Positions 8,724 through 17,593 of a DNA stretch of 64,000 bases are shown piece by piece. Every line of letters starts with the position of its first letter. Positions within the stretch are counted from its first letter, which is position 1. Under the pieces are notes generated by a model. That model saw only the letters and a list, made by a program, of their open reading frames with translations, was not told the origin of the DNA and made no database searches. Both the position numbers and the translations under genes were made by a program. Source of the DNA: Paenibacillus barcinonensis (GTDB taxonomy: Bacteria > Bacillota > Bacilli > Paenibacillales > Paenibacillaceae); the NCBI RefSeq assembly GCF_003217495.1, contig NZ_QJSW01000004.1:124001-188000 (forward strand), read 5' to 3'.

Positions 8724-10079
8724 ATGACATTTGTGAAATCTTTATTTTTTCAGATCATTGCAGCAGTGATTATCGGCATTGGGGTAGGTATTCTATGGCC
8801 CGATCTGGGAAGTCTTTTGCAGCCTTTGGGTACGGGCTTTATCAAGCTAATCAAGATGCTGATTGCCCCGTTAATTTTTATGGTCATCGTAACAGGCATC
8901 GCCAAAATGGGCGATCTGAAGTCTGTTGGACGAATTGGGCTTAAAGCCATCCTGTGGTTCGAGCTTGCTACGACGGTTGCACTTGTGCTCGGTTTGTGCA
9001 CAGCGAATCTGCTTCATCCGGGGGCGGGAATGCATGTAGATCCTTCCACCATTGATGCCAGCGGAATTGAAGCCAAAACAAAGGGCTCTGAGCTTCCGCA
9101 CACGGTTGATTTTATTATGAACATTATTCCTACAAGTGTTGTGGACGCCTTTGCCCAGAATGCCTTGCTGCAGGTGTTGCTTGTTGCCTGTCTGTTCGGG
9201 GTTGCCTTGGCAGCTACGGAGAGTAAGGCGAAGGAAAATGTGCTGAATCTGGTGGAGCAGCTGCTTGGTATCGTGTTTCGTATGATCGGTTACATCATGA
9301 AGCTGGCACCTGTAGGCGCGTTTGGCGCAATGGCTTACACGGTGGGTGCGTATGGAGCGTCCACGCTTTCGTCTTTTGGCCTGTTGATATTGGCTTGTTA
9401 CGGTGCGGCATTGTTGTTCCTCGTTTTGTTAGCTCTGGCTGCCTGGTGGATTACAGGTCTGAACTTTATGCAGTTTGTCCGATACACCCGTTCGGAAGTG
9501 ATGCTTGCGATTGGCACAGGCTCTTCGGAAGTCGTGATGCCACGGATGATGGACAAGCTGACGAAGGCAGGTTGCGACCGTGCAGTGGTTGGACTGGTTG
9601 TGCCTACGGGGTATTCATTTAATCTGGATGGGGCTTCAATCTATCTATCGTTAGCGACAGTTTTTGTTGCGCAGGCTGTTGGGATTGATCTGACTTTGGG
9701 TCAGGAGATCACAATCCTGCTTGTGCTGATGCTAAGCTCCAAAGGCATGGCGGGTGTTCCTGGTTCAGCATTTCTTGCCCTGTCGGCTACGGCGGCGGCA
9801 GTGAATGCTTTTCCGGTGGCAGCGGTAGCCCTGCTGCTGGGAGCAGACCGCTTTATGGATACGATGCGGGTTTTCACAAACTTGATGGGGAATTGCGTAG
9901 CGGCATTTGTAGTTGCGAAATGGGAAGGCTTGCTGGATCAGAAGCGGATGCGCGCCGTGCTCTCCGGCGAGATTAGCGCCGCTGAACTGGAGGCAGAAGA
10001 AAAGGCTGCCCGGTCTGCTTTGAAGTTGAATCTTCGAGAGAAGCAGGGCCAATCCCTGTCGGCACCAGAGATGTCATAA
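8724..10079 (+). CDS. gltP: Dicarboxylate/amino acid:cation symporter (GltP/DctA family)
   Basis: The protein has 451 residues and about eight membrane helices plus re-entrant loops, as in the DAACS family of glutamate, aspartate and C4-dicarboxylate symporters. Family signatures are the serine-rich hairpin MLAIGTGSSEVVMPRMM, the motif PTGYSFNLDGASIYLSLATV in the transport domain, and MLSSKGMAGVPGSAFLALSA in the second hairpin. GGGGGAG precedes ATG 8724. The charged C-terminal tail (residues ~415-451, rich in Glu and Ala) is cytoplasmic. Substrate cannot be set from sequence alone; proton/glutamate symport is the usual annotation. It stands alone between two terminators. Confidence 0.88.
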   Translation: MTFVKSLFFQIIAAVIIGIGVGILWPDLGSLLQPLGTGFIKLIKMLIAPLIFMVIVTGIAKMGDLKSVGRIGLKAILWFELATTVALVLGLCTANLLHPGAGMHVDPSTIDASGIEAKTKGSELPHTVDFIMNIIPTSVVDAFAQNALLQVLLVACLFGVALAATESKAKENVLNLVEQLLGIVFRMIGYIMKLAPVGAFGAMAYTVGAYGASTLSSFGLLILACYGAALLFLVLLALAAWWITGLNFMQFVRYTRSEVMLAIGTGSSEVVMPRMMDKLTKAGCDRAVVGLVVPTGYSFNLDGASIYLSLATVFVAQAVGIDLTLGQEITILLVLMLSSKGMAGVPGSAFLALSATAAAVNAFPVAAVALLLGADRFMDTMRVFTNLMGNCVAAFVVAKWEGLLDQKRMRAVLSGEISAAELEAEEKAARSALKLNLREKQGQSLSAPEMS

Positions 10080-10140
10080 GTGATAAAGCAGATCGCAGCG
10101 ATGCAACCCTAAGATATTAATCCAAGAACAGATATTTCTA

Positions 10141-10192
10141 AACCGTCTGAATCACCGGCATGAATTAATCCGGGAGAACAGACGGTTTTTTT
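10141..10192 (+). terminator. Terminator after gltP
   Basis: AACCGTCTG (10141-10149) pairs perfectly with CAGACGGTT (10179-10187) and is followed by T7. Confidence 0.9.
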
Positions 10193-10307
10193 ATGTAATA
10201 CAGATATCATGCAGCTAGCAACACAAATTTTCCAGCACATGTTACAGCGAAAACATTAATGGGGAATGGGTAGAAGAGATGAAGAACATACACTTTATTG
10301 TTTCAAC

Positions 10308-10336
10308 TTGTATATACATGTTTAGTTATGTAATAT
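10308..10336 (+). promoter_or_regulatory. treC promoter with overlapping TreR-like operator
   Basis: TTGTAT (10308-10313) and TAATAT (10331-10336) lie exactly 17 bases apart and form a good sigma-A promoter. The perfect palindrome TGTATATACA (10309-10318) sits on the -35 box. It matches the TTGTATATACAA operator that I recall for the GntR-family repressor TreR of Bacillus. A bound repressor would block polymerase directly. No GntR-type treR gene is in this window. Confidence 0.7.
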
Positions 10337-10398
10337 AGATGATGAAAATAGCCGAGGGGTTTGGTGAGAGCATTACAACATATATTGGAGGCGTTAAC

Positions 10399-12114
10399 AT
10401 GAGTTCGAAGAATACAGAGCCGTCATCGTGGTGGAAGAGATCTACGGTGTATCAGGTGTATCCGAAGAGCTTCAACGATACCACAGGGTCGGGAACCGGT
10501 GACATTCGCGGTTTGACTGAGAAGCTCGATTATTTGCAGCATCTGGGGATCGACATTGTCTGGTTGCAGCCAGTGTACGTATCGCCGCAGCGAGATAACG
10601 GATATGACGTGGCTGACTATTATCGAATTAATCCAGACTATGGCACGATGGAGGATTTCGATGAATTACTTGCAGCATTAAAGGCGCGGGATATGAAGCT
10701 GATGATTGATATCGTTGTCAATCATTCTTCTACAGATCATGAATGGTTCAAGCAGTCTCGTTCATCCAAGGACAATGCTTACCGGGACTATTACATCTGG
10801 CGAGATCCTGCACCGGACGGCGGTGTCCCGAACAACTGGCAGTCCAAATTCGGCGGACCAGCTTGGCAGTATGATGAGCAGACTGGACAGTATTTTCTGA
10901 CGCTGTTTGATCAAACCCAGGCGGATCTTAACTGGGAAAACGAAGAGGTTCGCCGAGCCGTGCGCGATATGATCAAGTTCTGGGCAGACAAAGGAGTAGA
11001 CGGCTTCCGAATGGATGTCATCAACCTGATCTCCAAAGACCAGCGTTTCCCTGATGACGATGGAAGTGTGCCGCCAGGGGATGGTCGCAGGTTCTATACG
11101 GACGGACCGCGTGTGCATGAGTACATTACGGAAATGTATGATGATGTGTTTGGACCTTACAACATGGTGACGGTAGGCGAGATGTCCTCGACGACGCTGG
11201 AGCACTGTATACGTTATTCCAATCCGGCTTCGAGAGAATTTTCGATGACCTTTAACTTCCATCATCTCAAGGTGGATTATCCGAACGGGCAGAAATGGGA
11301 GCTGATGCCCTACGATTTTGAAGTGATGAAGCAGCTGTTCAGTGAATGGCAGACAGGCATGCAGGCTGGCGGTGGCTGGAATGCGCTATTTCTGAACAAT
11401 CATGATCAGCCGCGTGCGTTGTCACGCTTCGCAGATGATGGGCAGTACCGTGCCGAGAGTGCCAAAATGCTGGCGACAACGCTGCATGGCTTACAAGGTA
11501 CGCCATATGTCTATCAGGGTGAAGAGATTGGTATGCCTAACCCGGTCTGGAGGGATATTAGCGAGTTTCGCGATATTGAATCCACGAATATGATTCGTTT
11601 GCTTCAGGAAGAGCGGGGTAAATCAGCCGAAGAAGCATTTCAGATCGTGAGGGAGCGGTCCCGGGATAATTCGCGGACGCCGATGCAGTGGAATAATAGC
11701 GCTAATGCGGGTTTCACAACAGGTACACCGTGGCTCAAGGTGGATGAGAGATATCCTTCCATTAATGTTCAGAATCAGATGAATGACCCGGATTCCATCT
11801 ATCAGCATTATCGCAGGCTGATTGCGCTGCGCAAAGAGGTTGATGTTCTGACGGATGGATTGTACGAACGGCTTGATGAGGCTCACCCGGACGTATATGC
11901 TTACGCCCGTACCAATGGCAAAGAGACGTTAGTTGTCGTATCGAACTTCCGCAAGCAGGATACCGTTTTCCATCTGCCGGATGCCGTCTGGAATGAACAT
12001 ATTGCAGGTAAAGGTTCTGAACTGCTTGTTGGAAACAGTGATGCAAAGCCTCGTCTGACTCAGGACATTGCGCTCAGCCCGTATGCCTCTTATATGTGGT
12101 TGATACAACAGTAA
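10399..12114 (+). CDS. treC: Trehalose-6-phosphate hydrolase (phospho-alpha-(1-1)-glucosidase)
   Basis: The 571-residue GH13 enzyme closely follows Bacillus TreA: WWKRSTVYQVYPKSFNDTTG, SKFGGPAWQYDEQTGQYFL, VINLISKDQRFPDD and RRFYTDGPRVHEYITEM. It hydrolyses trehalose-6-phosphate to glucose and glucose-6-phosphate in the cytoplasm. Catalytic residues are Asp ~206 (GFRMDVIN), Glu ~261 (TVGEMSSTT) and Asp ~336 (NNHDQPR). ATG 10399 follows TTGGAGGCG; the 20-codon extension to 10339 lacks a ribosome site. treP follows after 42 bases, giving a treC-treP operon. The promoter carries a TreR-like operator. Confidence 0.94.
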   Translation: MSSKNTEPSSWWKRSTVYQVYPKSFNDTTGSGTGDIRGLTEKLDYLQHLGIDIVWLQPVYVSPQRDNGYDVADYYRINPDYGTMEDFDELLAALKARDMKLMIDIVVNHSSTDHEWFKQSRSSKDNAYRDYYIWRDPAPDGGVPNNWQSKFGGPAWQYDEQTGQYFLTLFDQTQADLNWENEEVRRAVRDMIKFWADKGVDGFRMDVINLISKDQRFPDDDGSVPPGDGRRFYTDGPRVHEYITEMYDDVFGPYNMVTVGEMSSTTLEHCIRYSNPASREFSMTFNFHHLKVDYPNGQKWELMPYDFEVMKQLFSEWQTGMQAGGGWNALFLNNHDQPRALSRFADDGQYRAESAKMLATTLHGLQGTPYVYQGEEIGMPNPVWRDISEFRDIESTNMIRLLQEERGKSAEEAFQIVRERSRDNSRTPMQWNNSANAGFTTGTPWLKVDERYPSINVQNQMNDPDSIYQHYRRLIALRKEVDVLTDGLYERLDEAHPDVYAYARTNGKETLVVVSNFRKQDTVFHLPDAVWNEHIAGKGSELLVGNSDAKPRLTQDIALSPYASYMWLIQQ

Positions 12115-12156
12115 CAGCAGCAGTGCATCCCATTTTATAAAATAGGAAGTGACACT

Positions 12157-14172
12157 ATGGCAATTGATAAAAAACAGGTCGAGGAGATCGTTCGTGCCGT
12201 TGGCGGCAAGGAGAACATTGAAGCGGCAACCCATTGTGTAACACGACTTCGGTTTGCTTTATACGATGAGGATAAAGTAGATACAGAGCTGCTTGATCAG
12301 AATGAGCTGGTCAAAGGGCAATTCTCCTCTCAGGGCCAATTTCAGGTCGTTATCGGTCCCGGACTCGTAGATAAGGTCTACGACGAGATGATCCAGATTA
12401 CGGGCGGGGAGCGTTCCTCCAAGGATGATGTGAAGGCGGCTGCGGGCAAAAAGCAAAACCCGCTACAGCGTGCGATCAAAACACTATCGGACATTTTTAT
12501 TCCGATCCTGCCGGCGATCATCACCGCGGGTCTATTGCTTGGAATTAACAACATTTTGACAGGACCAGGCATTTTCTATGATGGAAAATCATTGGTGGAC
12601 GTGTATCCTGCCTGGAAAGACTTCGCCTCCATGATTAACACGATTGCAAGCACAGCCTTTACGTTCCTGCCTGCTCTGATCGGGTGGTCAGCTGTGACAC
12701 GCTTTGGGGGCAGTCCGCTGCTCGGGATTGTGCTCGGTCTTATTCTGGTTCATCCCGATCTGCTGAGTGCATATGGTTACGCTGATGCGGTGAACAAAGG
12801 TACCGTTCCGACCTGGAATCTGTTTGGGTGGGAGATTGAGAAGATTGGCTATCAGGGTCAAGTGCTGCCTGTGCTGGTATCGGCCTATCTGCTGGCCAAG
12901 CTGGAGATTTTCCTGAACAAAAGGGTGCATGATTCGATCAAACTGCTGGTTGTTGCGCCCGTCACTTTGCTCGTTACCGGATTTTTGGCCTTTACGATTA
13001 TCGGCCCGGTTACATTTTCGATTGCAAACGCGATCACATCTGGTTTGATCTACATTTATGATTCCTATGCAGCGCTGGGTGGCTTGATCTATGGTGGTCT
13101 GTACGCACTGCTTGTTATCACAGGTATGCACCATACATTCCTTGCGGTGGATGTGCAGCTGATCGGCAGTCAGGGCGGTACATTTCTGTGGCCGATGCTG
13201 GCTCTGTCCAATATCGCACAAGGCTCGGCGGCGCTTGCGATGATGCTGGTGCTCCGTGAGAAAAAAATGAGAGGACTTGCGGCAACCTCCTCCGTATCCG
13301 CTTTCCTGGGGGTTACGGAGCCGGCTATCTTTGGTGTAAATATTCGTTATCGCTATCCGTTTATCTTCGGTATGGTCGGTTCAGCCATCGGCGGGGTATT
13401 GCTTACGATGAATAACGTTCAGGCCACATCAATCGGTGTAGGTGGAGTGCCTGGCTTCCTGTCCATTTTCCCGGATAAATGGGGTGTCTTCTTCATCGGC
13501 ATGGCGATTGTGCTGATTGTGCCATTTCTGCTCACCGTTGTGTTTGGCCGTGCGAAGCTGAGAAAAGAAGACCGACGTGCTGCAAATGGAGAATCTGCCG
13601 AAGCACAAGGAAAACAAGGAAAGAACGCTGCGTCCACTGAGGCGGCAGCGGGAACAGAGACGGCTGAGCGCATTCACACAAGTGCGCGAGCAGGACACGA
13701 GTCCGTGAACACGCTTGAAATCATCGCGCCATTGACAGGTAAAGCCGTACCGCTCGAGCAAGTGCCTGATCCGGCCTTTGCCGAGAAACAGATGGGCGAA
13801 GGTATAGCCATTGAGCCATCGGGCAATGAGGTGGTTGCACCGTTTGACGCAACAGTGGCTCATGTCATCAAGAGCAAACATGCGGTCATTCTGGAACATG
13901 CCAGCGGCCTTCAGATTCTGATTCATGTCGGGATTAATACGGTATCCCTTAAAGGCGAAGGTTTCGCTATGCATGTGCAGACTGGCGAGCACGTAAGGGC
14001 CGGACAGAAGCTGCTTGAATTTGATCGTAAGGTCATTACAGATGCGGGTTATCCGCTCATTACACCTGTTATTATTCCAGATGGTCAAGATATGGTGGAA
14101 CGGGTGGAGACTTCGACAGGGGATGTCACTTCCGGTCAGAGTGGTGTATTGAAGGTTCATTTGAAGGGATAA
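12157..14172 (+). CDS. treP: Trehalose-specific PTS enzyme IIBCA
   Basis: This 671-residue fused PTS permease imports trehalose and phosphorylates it to trehalose-6-phosphate, the TreC substrate. The IIB domain (residues ~1-85) has the phosphocysteine Cys27 in ATHCVTRLRF and resembles Bacillus TreP (GQFQVVIGPG). The IIC membrane domain covers ~105-460, including GITGMHHTFLAVDVQLIG-like sequence near residues 320-335. After a low-complexity linker (~475-515, rich in Ala, Glu and Gly), a glucose-type IIA domain covers ~520-671, with active His ~590 in ILIHVGINTV. Bacillus subtilis TreP lacks IIA, so the fused IIA makes this transporter self-sufficient apart from HPr. Confidence 0.92.
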   Translation: MAIDKKQVEEIVRAVGGKENIEAATHCVTRLRFALYDEDKVDTELLDQNELVKGQFSSQGQFQVVIGPGLVDKVYDEMIQITGGERSSKDDVKAAAGKKQNPLQRAIKTLSDIFIPILPAIITAGLLLGINNILTGPGIFYDGKSLVDVYPAWKDFASMINTIASTAFTFLPALIGWSAVTRFGGSPLLGIVLGLILVHPDLLSAYGYADAVNKGTVPTWNLFGWEIEKIGYQGQVLPVLVSAYLLAKLEIFLNKRVHDSIKLLVVAPVTLLVTGFLAFTIIGPVTFSIANAITSGLIYIYDSYAALGGLIYGGLYALLVITGMHHTFLAVDVQLIGSQGGTFLWPMLALSNIAQGSAALAMMLVLREKKMRGLAATSSVSAFLGVTEPAIFGVNIRYRYPFIFGMVGSAIGGVLLTMNNVQATSIGVGGVPGFLSIFPDKWGVFFIGMAIVLIVPFLLTVVFGRAKLRKEDRRAANGESAEAQGKQGKNAASTEAAAGTETAERIHTSARAGHESVNTLEIIAPLTGKAVPLEQVPDPAFAEKQMGEGIAIEPSGNEVVAPFDATVAHVIKSKHAVILEHASGLQILIHVGINTVSLKGEGFAMHVQTGEHVRAGQKLLEFDRKVITDAGYPLITPVIIPDGQDMVERVETSTGDVTSGQSGVLKVHLKG

Positions 14173-14389
14173 CAGAAATTGCAGATGGGGAGCTGTCTCG
14201 AACTGCTTAATCAGCCTACCGGGTCAATGAAGTTTGACCTGAGCAGGAATGATGCAGGCAAGGAGACAGGCTCCTCATTTTGCATATATGCGTACGGATT
14301 GGTTGCAATTTTTCAATTTTTATCCAGATCAGTTGCGTATTCAAACATGAATCGTCTACACTGGAATTATACTTGGCAGCAAAGATAGA

Positions 14390-14411
14390 GCAAGTGCAAG
14401 TGCAAGTGCAA
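14390..14411 (+). repeat. Short tandem repeat GCAAGT x3.7
   Basis: Three perfect GCAAGT units (14390-14407) and a partial GCAA lie about 40 bases before the lacI-type start. The repeat is inside the 279-base treP-lacI gap, which otherwise shows no gene. It could vary in length by slippage and alter promoter-to-start spacing, but no promoter is clear here. Confidence 0.6.
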
Positions 14412-14451
14412 CCTATATCCATATTCCACAGAGATAAAGAAGGTGATTACA

Positions 14452-15477
14452 ATGGCTGTCAAAATTAAAGATGTGGCACAGCGCGCGGGTGTATCCGTTA
14501 CCAGTGTGTCCAGGGTGCTGAATGGAGAGAAATACGTAAGTGAGGATATTTTACAGCGGGTGCAAAAGGCGATTGAAGAATTGCAATACTCTCCAAGCCA
14601 CATTGCAAGAAGTTTGAAACGGCAGAAAACAGATCTCATCGGCGTCATTGTGCCGGATCTGACGTCCAACTTTTATTCAACCATACTGAGCAGCATTGAA
14701 GAGACGGCCACGTATTACGGTTATAATCTGCTGGTATGCAACATTGCAGAAGATCTGGAGAAGGAACTGAAATATCTGAATATATTCCGTGAGATGAGAG
14801 TGGACGGCATTATCATTATGCATGAGAAAAGCAGTCCAGAGCTGCTGTCCTTTATTCAGAATTCCGGTATTCCGATCCTGTATTCCAGTGTGAAATCACC
14901 TGATCCTGACTTTGTATCCGTCATCATTGATGATTATCAGGCTGCCTTTCAGACCGTGGAGTATCTCGTTTCCCTTGGGCATAGCAGGATTGCTTACATC
15001 GGTGGAGATATGAGGGATATTACATCCGGCCAGTATCGGTATGAAGGCTTTCGTGCCGGGCTGCTTCGCCATGGCATTACACCTAATGAAGCGTGGATTC
15101 GGTTTGGCGATTATAAAATTCCGAGCGGAAGAGAGCAGATGTCAGAATTGCTGCAGCTGAGTGAATGGCCGACCGTGGTGTTTGCGGCGAGCGATGATAT
15201 GGCAGTGGGGGCGCTGAATTGTATGCTTGACCAAGGGCTGGACGTCCCGAAAGAGATGTCACTGATCGGTTTTGACGGCAGCATCATTGCAGAAGTCGTG
15301 CGTCCGGCACTTACATCAATGCAGCAACCAATTCGTGAGATGGGTAAGGTGTCGTTGGAGACATTACATGAGATGATTATGAGACCTGGAAAAGCTGTAC
15401 GGAAGGATCTTATATTATCACATCAGTTAGTCGAAAGAGAAAGCTGTCTCCCGTTGTCAACAAACAAGACAAATTAA
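14452..15477 (+). CDS. LacI-family transcriptional regulator
   Basis: This is a 341-residue LacI/GalR repressor. The N-terminal helix-turn-helix VKIKDVAQRAGVSVTSVSRV and hinge HIARSLKRQKTDLIGVIVPD are followed by a periplasmic-binding-protein-like sensor domain (VRPALTSMQQPIREMG near the C-terminus). AAGGTG before ATG 14452 favours that start over GTG 14443. Although it follows treP, Bacillus trehalose genes are governed by GntR-type TreR. Three LacI-type palindromes lie just downstream, ahead of the aldo/keto reductase gene. It therefore most likely controls the glycoside island from 15.8 to 27 kb (inference). The sugar effector is unknown. Confidence 0.9.
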   Translation: MAVKIKDVAQRAGVSVTSVSRVLNGEKYVSEDILQRVQKAIEELQYSPSHIARSLKRQKTDLIGVIVPDLTSNFYSTILSSIEETATYYGYNLLVCNIAEDLEKELKYLNIFREMRVDGIIIMHEKSSPELLSFIQNSGIPILYSSVKSPDPDFVSVIIDDYQAAFQTVEYLVSLGHSRIAYIGGDMRDITSGQYRYEGFRAGLLRHGITPNEAWIRFGDYKIPSGREQMSELLQLSEWPTVVFAASDDMAVGALNCMLDQGLDVPKEMSLIGFDGSIIAEVVRPALTSMQQPIREMGKVSLETLHEMIMRPGKAVRKDLILSHQLVERESCLPLSTNKTN

Positions 15478-15501
15478 GATAGATATATGTCTGCCCTCGA
15501 A

Positions 15502-15516
15502 ATGTAAGCGATTTAT
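15502..15516 (+). promoter_or_regulatory. cre-like CcpA site
   Basis: ATGTAAGCGATTTAT matches the catabolite-response consensus WTGNAANCGNWNNCW with one mismatch (A for C at position 14). It lies just upstream of the -35 box at 15531. Confidence 0.35.
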
Positions 15517-15530
15517 TTAAAAAATAATAC

Positions 15531-15559
15531 TTGTGCTTTTGAAATTCTGGTAATATAAT
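15531..15559 (+). promoter_or_regulatory. Promoter of the glycoside island
   Basis: TTGTGC (15531-15536) and TATAAT (15554-15559) are separated by exactly 17 bases. Transcription would start near 15566 and run through three LacI-type operators in a ~270-base leader to the aldo/keto reductase gene. Confidence 0.65.
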
Positions 15560-15633
15560 TTGACACAAGTCAACCAAGAGCTCATCTAATCTTTGCATCA
15601 ATCAACTCAAGGATTCAATCCATGAATCAACGG

Positions 15634-15651
15634 TCTGGTATCGGTACCAGA
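15634..15651 (+). promoter_or_regulatory. LacI-type operator O1
   Basis: TCTGGTATCGGTACCAGA is a near-perfect palindrome with a central CG-type core, typical of LacI-family sites. Its core TGGTATCGGTACCA recurs identically 31 bp downstream. Confidence 0.8.
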
Positions 15652-15659
15652 CTTTAAAT

Positions 15660-15712
15660 TTTCGTATGGTATCGGTACCAGATGCCATACGAAACCTGTT
15701 TTTCTTCTCTTT
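15660..15712 (+). promoter_or_regulatory. LacI-type operator O2 inside a terminator-like hairpin
   Basis: TGGTATCGGTACCA (15667-15680) repeats the O1 core. It is embedded in a larger hairpin: TTTCGTATGGTATC (15660-15673) pairs with GATGCCATACGAAA (15681-15694) at 13 of 14 positions around a 7-base loop. A pyrimidine-rich tract with TTTTT follows (15695-15712). This could be the lacI terminator, an attenuator of the island leader, or both. Confidence 0.6.
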
Positions 15713-15806
15713 TATCGCTCCCTCCTTTCCTTACTCTTTCTGTTTGTACAGTGTTCCCAAGGCTCATTCATTATTTTAACCGCATCATGCGTCTTCATGA
15801 TCAATC

Positions 15807-15820
15807 TGGTATCGTTACCA
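15807..15820 (+). promoter_or_regulatory. LacI-type operator O3
   Basis: TGGTATCGTTACCA is a third copy of the operator core with one base changed. It ends only a few bases before the ribosome site (AAGGAGG) of the aldo/keto reductase gene and 140 bp after O2. Confidence 0.75.
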
Positions 15821-15838
15821 TATAAGGAGGCATAAGGC

Positions 15839-16759
15839 ATGTATACGAATATCACTTCACGAATTCAACTGTCCAGGCTGATCCTGGGCACAGGTGATCT
15901 CGTGAGAATGGATCATGAAGATCTGTTAGACCGCTATGTAAATGCCGGCGGCAACACCATTGATACCGCACGACAGTACACCCAAAGTGAGAAGCGTATT
16001 GGCGAGTGGATGGAGAAAAGGTGCAACCGTGATGTCATTCGCATTCTTACCAAGTGTGCTCATCCTCGTGATGATGCTTCATTCATTTCCAGAGTCACAC
16101 CTGAAGCCATCACCGAAGATCTGAACGACAGCCTGGAGGCGCTGCGAACCGATTATATCGACTTGCTTGCCCTTCATCGTGATGATCCTGAGCAGCCGGT
16201 TGAACCCATCATAGAAGAGCTTAATAAACATCTTGAAGCTGGCTCCATCCGTGCCTTCGGTGCTTCCAACTGGACACATCAGCGGATTCAGGCAGCGAAT
16301 GACTACGCAGCAGCAGCGGGCTTGCAGGGGTTTCAATTCAGCAGTGTGCAGCTCTCGTTAGCTCGTGCGTTAGAACCGATGTGGGCAGGGTGTGTGTCGG
16401 CAGCCAAGGATACCGTGGAATGGCATTGTGGCAACCAGATGCCTTTGCTGTCCTGGTCGGCGCAAGCCGGAGGGTTTTTCTCAGGTGCATTCACCCCGGA
16501 GCGTACGCAGGACAATCTCGATATGACTCGTGTCTATTACACGCCGGATAACTGGGAGCGATTACGCCGGGCGCAGCAACTGGCAGCAGAGAAAGGTGTT
16601 TCTGCAACACAGGTGGCCTTGGCTTTTGTTCTGCACCAGCGTTTCCCGACCAGTGCTATTATTGGTCCTCGCAGACCCGAGGAGCTGCTACAATCCTTCG
16701 AGGCAGAGAAGCTGCACCTTACTGCGGATGAAATGGCCTGGATCAATCTGGAGAAGTAA
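15839..16759 (+). CDS. Aldo/keto reductase
   Basis: This 306-residue NAD(P)H-dependent oxidoreductase has the AKR fold. The catalytic tetrad is visible as Asp42 and Tyr47 (TIDTARQY), Lys72 (LTKCAHP) and His113 (LLALHRDD). The cofactor-binding end is present as SAIIGPRRPEELLQSF. ATG 15839 has a strong AAGGAGG ribosome site. It is the first gene of the island and is followed after 30 bases by a TIM-barrel isomerase/epimerase. AKR-isomerase pairs often serve oxidation or epimerisation of sugars (family knowledge); the substrate here is unknown. Confidence 0.88.
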   Translation: MYTNITSRIQLSRLILGTGDLVRMDHEDLLDRYVNAGGNTIDTARQYTQSEKRIGEWMEKRCNRDVIRILTKCAHPRDDASFISRVTPEAITEDLNDSLEALRTDYIDLLALHRDDPEQPVEPIIEELNKHLEAGSIRAFGASNWTHQRIQAANDYAAAAGLQGFQFSSVQLSLARALEPMWAGCVSAAKDTVEWHCGNQMPLLSWSAQAGGFFSGAFTPERTQDNLDMTRVYYTPDNWERLRRAQQLAAEKGVSATQVALAFVLHQRFPTSAIIGPRRPEELLQSFEAEKLHLTADEMAWINLEK

Positions 16760-16789
16760 ATTCATACAGCTGAGGAGGAACGGTTGAAG

Positions 16790-17557
16790 ATGAGACATAA
16801 GTGGGCCGCGCAGCTATATACACTGAGGAACGAGCTGAAGCTGGATTTTCACGGTACGTTACGAGAGCTGAAGAAGATGGGATGGGCTGCTGTGCAGATT
16901 GATGGACTGCATGGTCATGACCCGGCCGAGGTCGCAGGGTGGATGAAGCAGCTTGGATTGCAAACCGCAGGCATGCATGTGGGACTGGAACGAATGAAGT
17001 TCGATCTGCCTGCTGTATTGCGCGAAGCAGATTTGTTCTGGACCCGGGATTTCATATGCCACTCGCTGCCCGATGAACTGATGAACCGTTCAGGATATGA
17101 AAGCGTTCGCAGAGATTTGAGGCAGGTATCACTTGAGGTCAGTGCGTCAGGTTACAGGGTTGGATATCACAATCATGATTTCGAATTCCATACTCGGATA
17201 GGTGATCAATATGCGCTGGACTATGTGCTGGAATGGGACGAGTGCAGTCCGATCTATGCAGAGCTGGATACCTACTGGCTGAAGAAGGCGGGTCAGGACC
17301 CTCTGACGTATATACAGAAGTTTGGCGGCCGAATGCCGATTCTGCATCTGAAGGATATGACCGGGGATGAGGAGCAGCAATTTGCTGAGCTCGGCAATGG
17401 GTGCATCCACTTCGGACCCATTCTGCAATGGGGAGAACAACATGGAGTCGAGTGGTACGCTGTGGAGCAGGATGAGTGCATGGGAAGTCCGATGGACAGT
17501 TTGGAACAAAGCCTTCAGTATTTGAACCGCTGGTTGGAGACACAAGGCTTGACATAG
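16790..17557 (+). CDS. Sugar phosphate isomerase/epimerase-type TIM barrel protein
   Basis: The protein of about 255 residues resembles the xylose-isomerase-like TIM-barrel family (IolE/YcjR/hydroxypyruvate isomerase-like). Typical features are the start KWAAQLYTLRNELKLDF, the barrel motif GYHNHDFEF, and likely metal ligands in YAELDTYWLKKAG, ILHLKDM and WYAVEQDE. Start choice is uncertain: AGGAGG (16773-16778) lies 11 bases before ATG 16790 and 5 before TTG 16784. It may isomerise or epimerise a sugar or keto-sugar produced by the neighbouring aldo/keto reductase (inference). Confidence 0.82.
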   Translation: MRHKWAAQLYTLRNELKLDFHGTLRELKKMGWAAVQIDGLHGHDPAEVAGWMKQLGLQTAGMHVGLERMKFDLPAVLREADLFWTRDFICHSLPDELMNRSGYESVRRDLRQVSLEVSASGYRVGYHNHDFEFHTRIGDQYALDYVLEWDECSPIYAELDTYWLKKAGQDPLTYIQKFGGRMPILHLKDMTGDEEQQFAELGNGCIHFGPILQWGEQHGVEWYAVEQDECMGSPMDSLEQSLQYLNRWLETQGLT

Positions 17558-17593
17558 TTAAAGCTGTAACAGGGAAAGGGGTAGTCGAATCGG

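Noticed and set aside
10225-10260. A possible cre site upstream of treC (around CAGCGAAAACA)
   Set aside because: The spacing around the central CG does not fit the cre consensus.
14179-14388. A 69-codon ORF between treP and the lacI-type gene
   Set aside because: No ribosome site or family features; composition looks non-coding.
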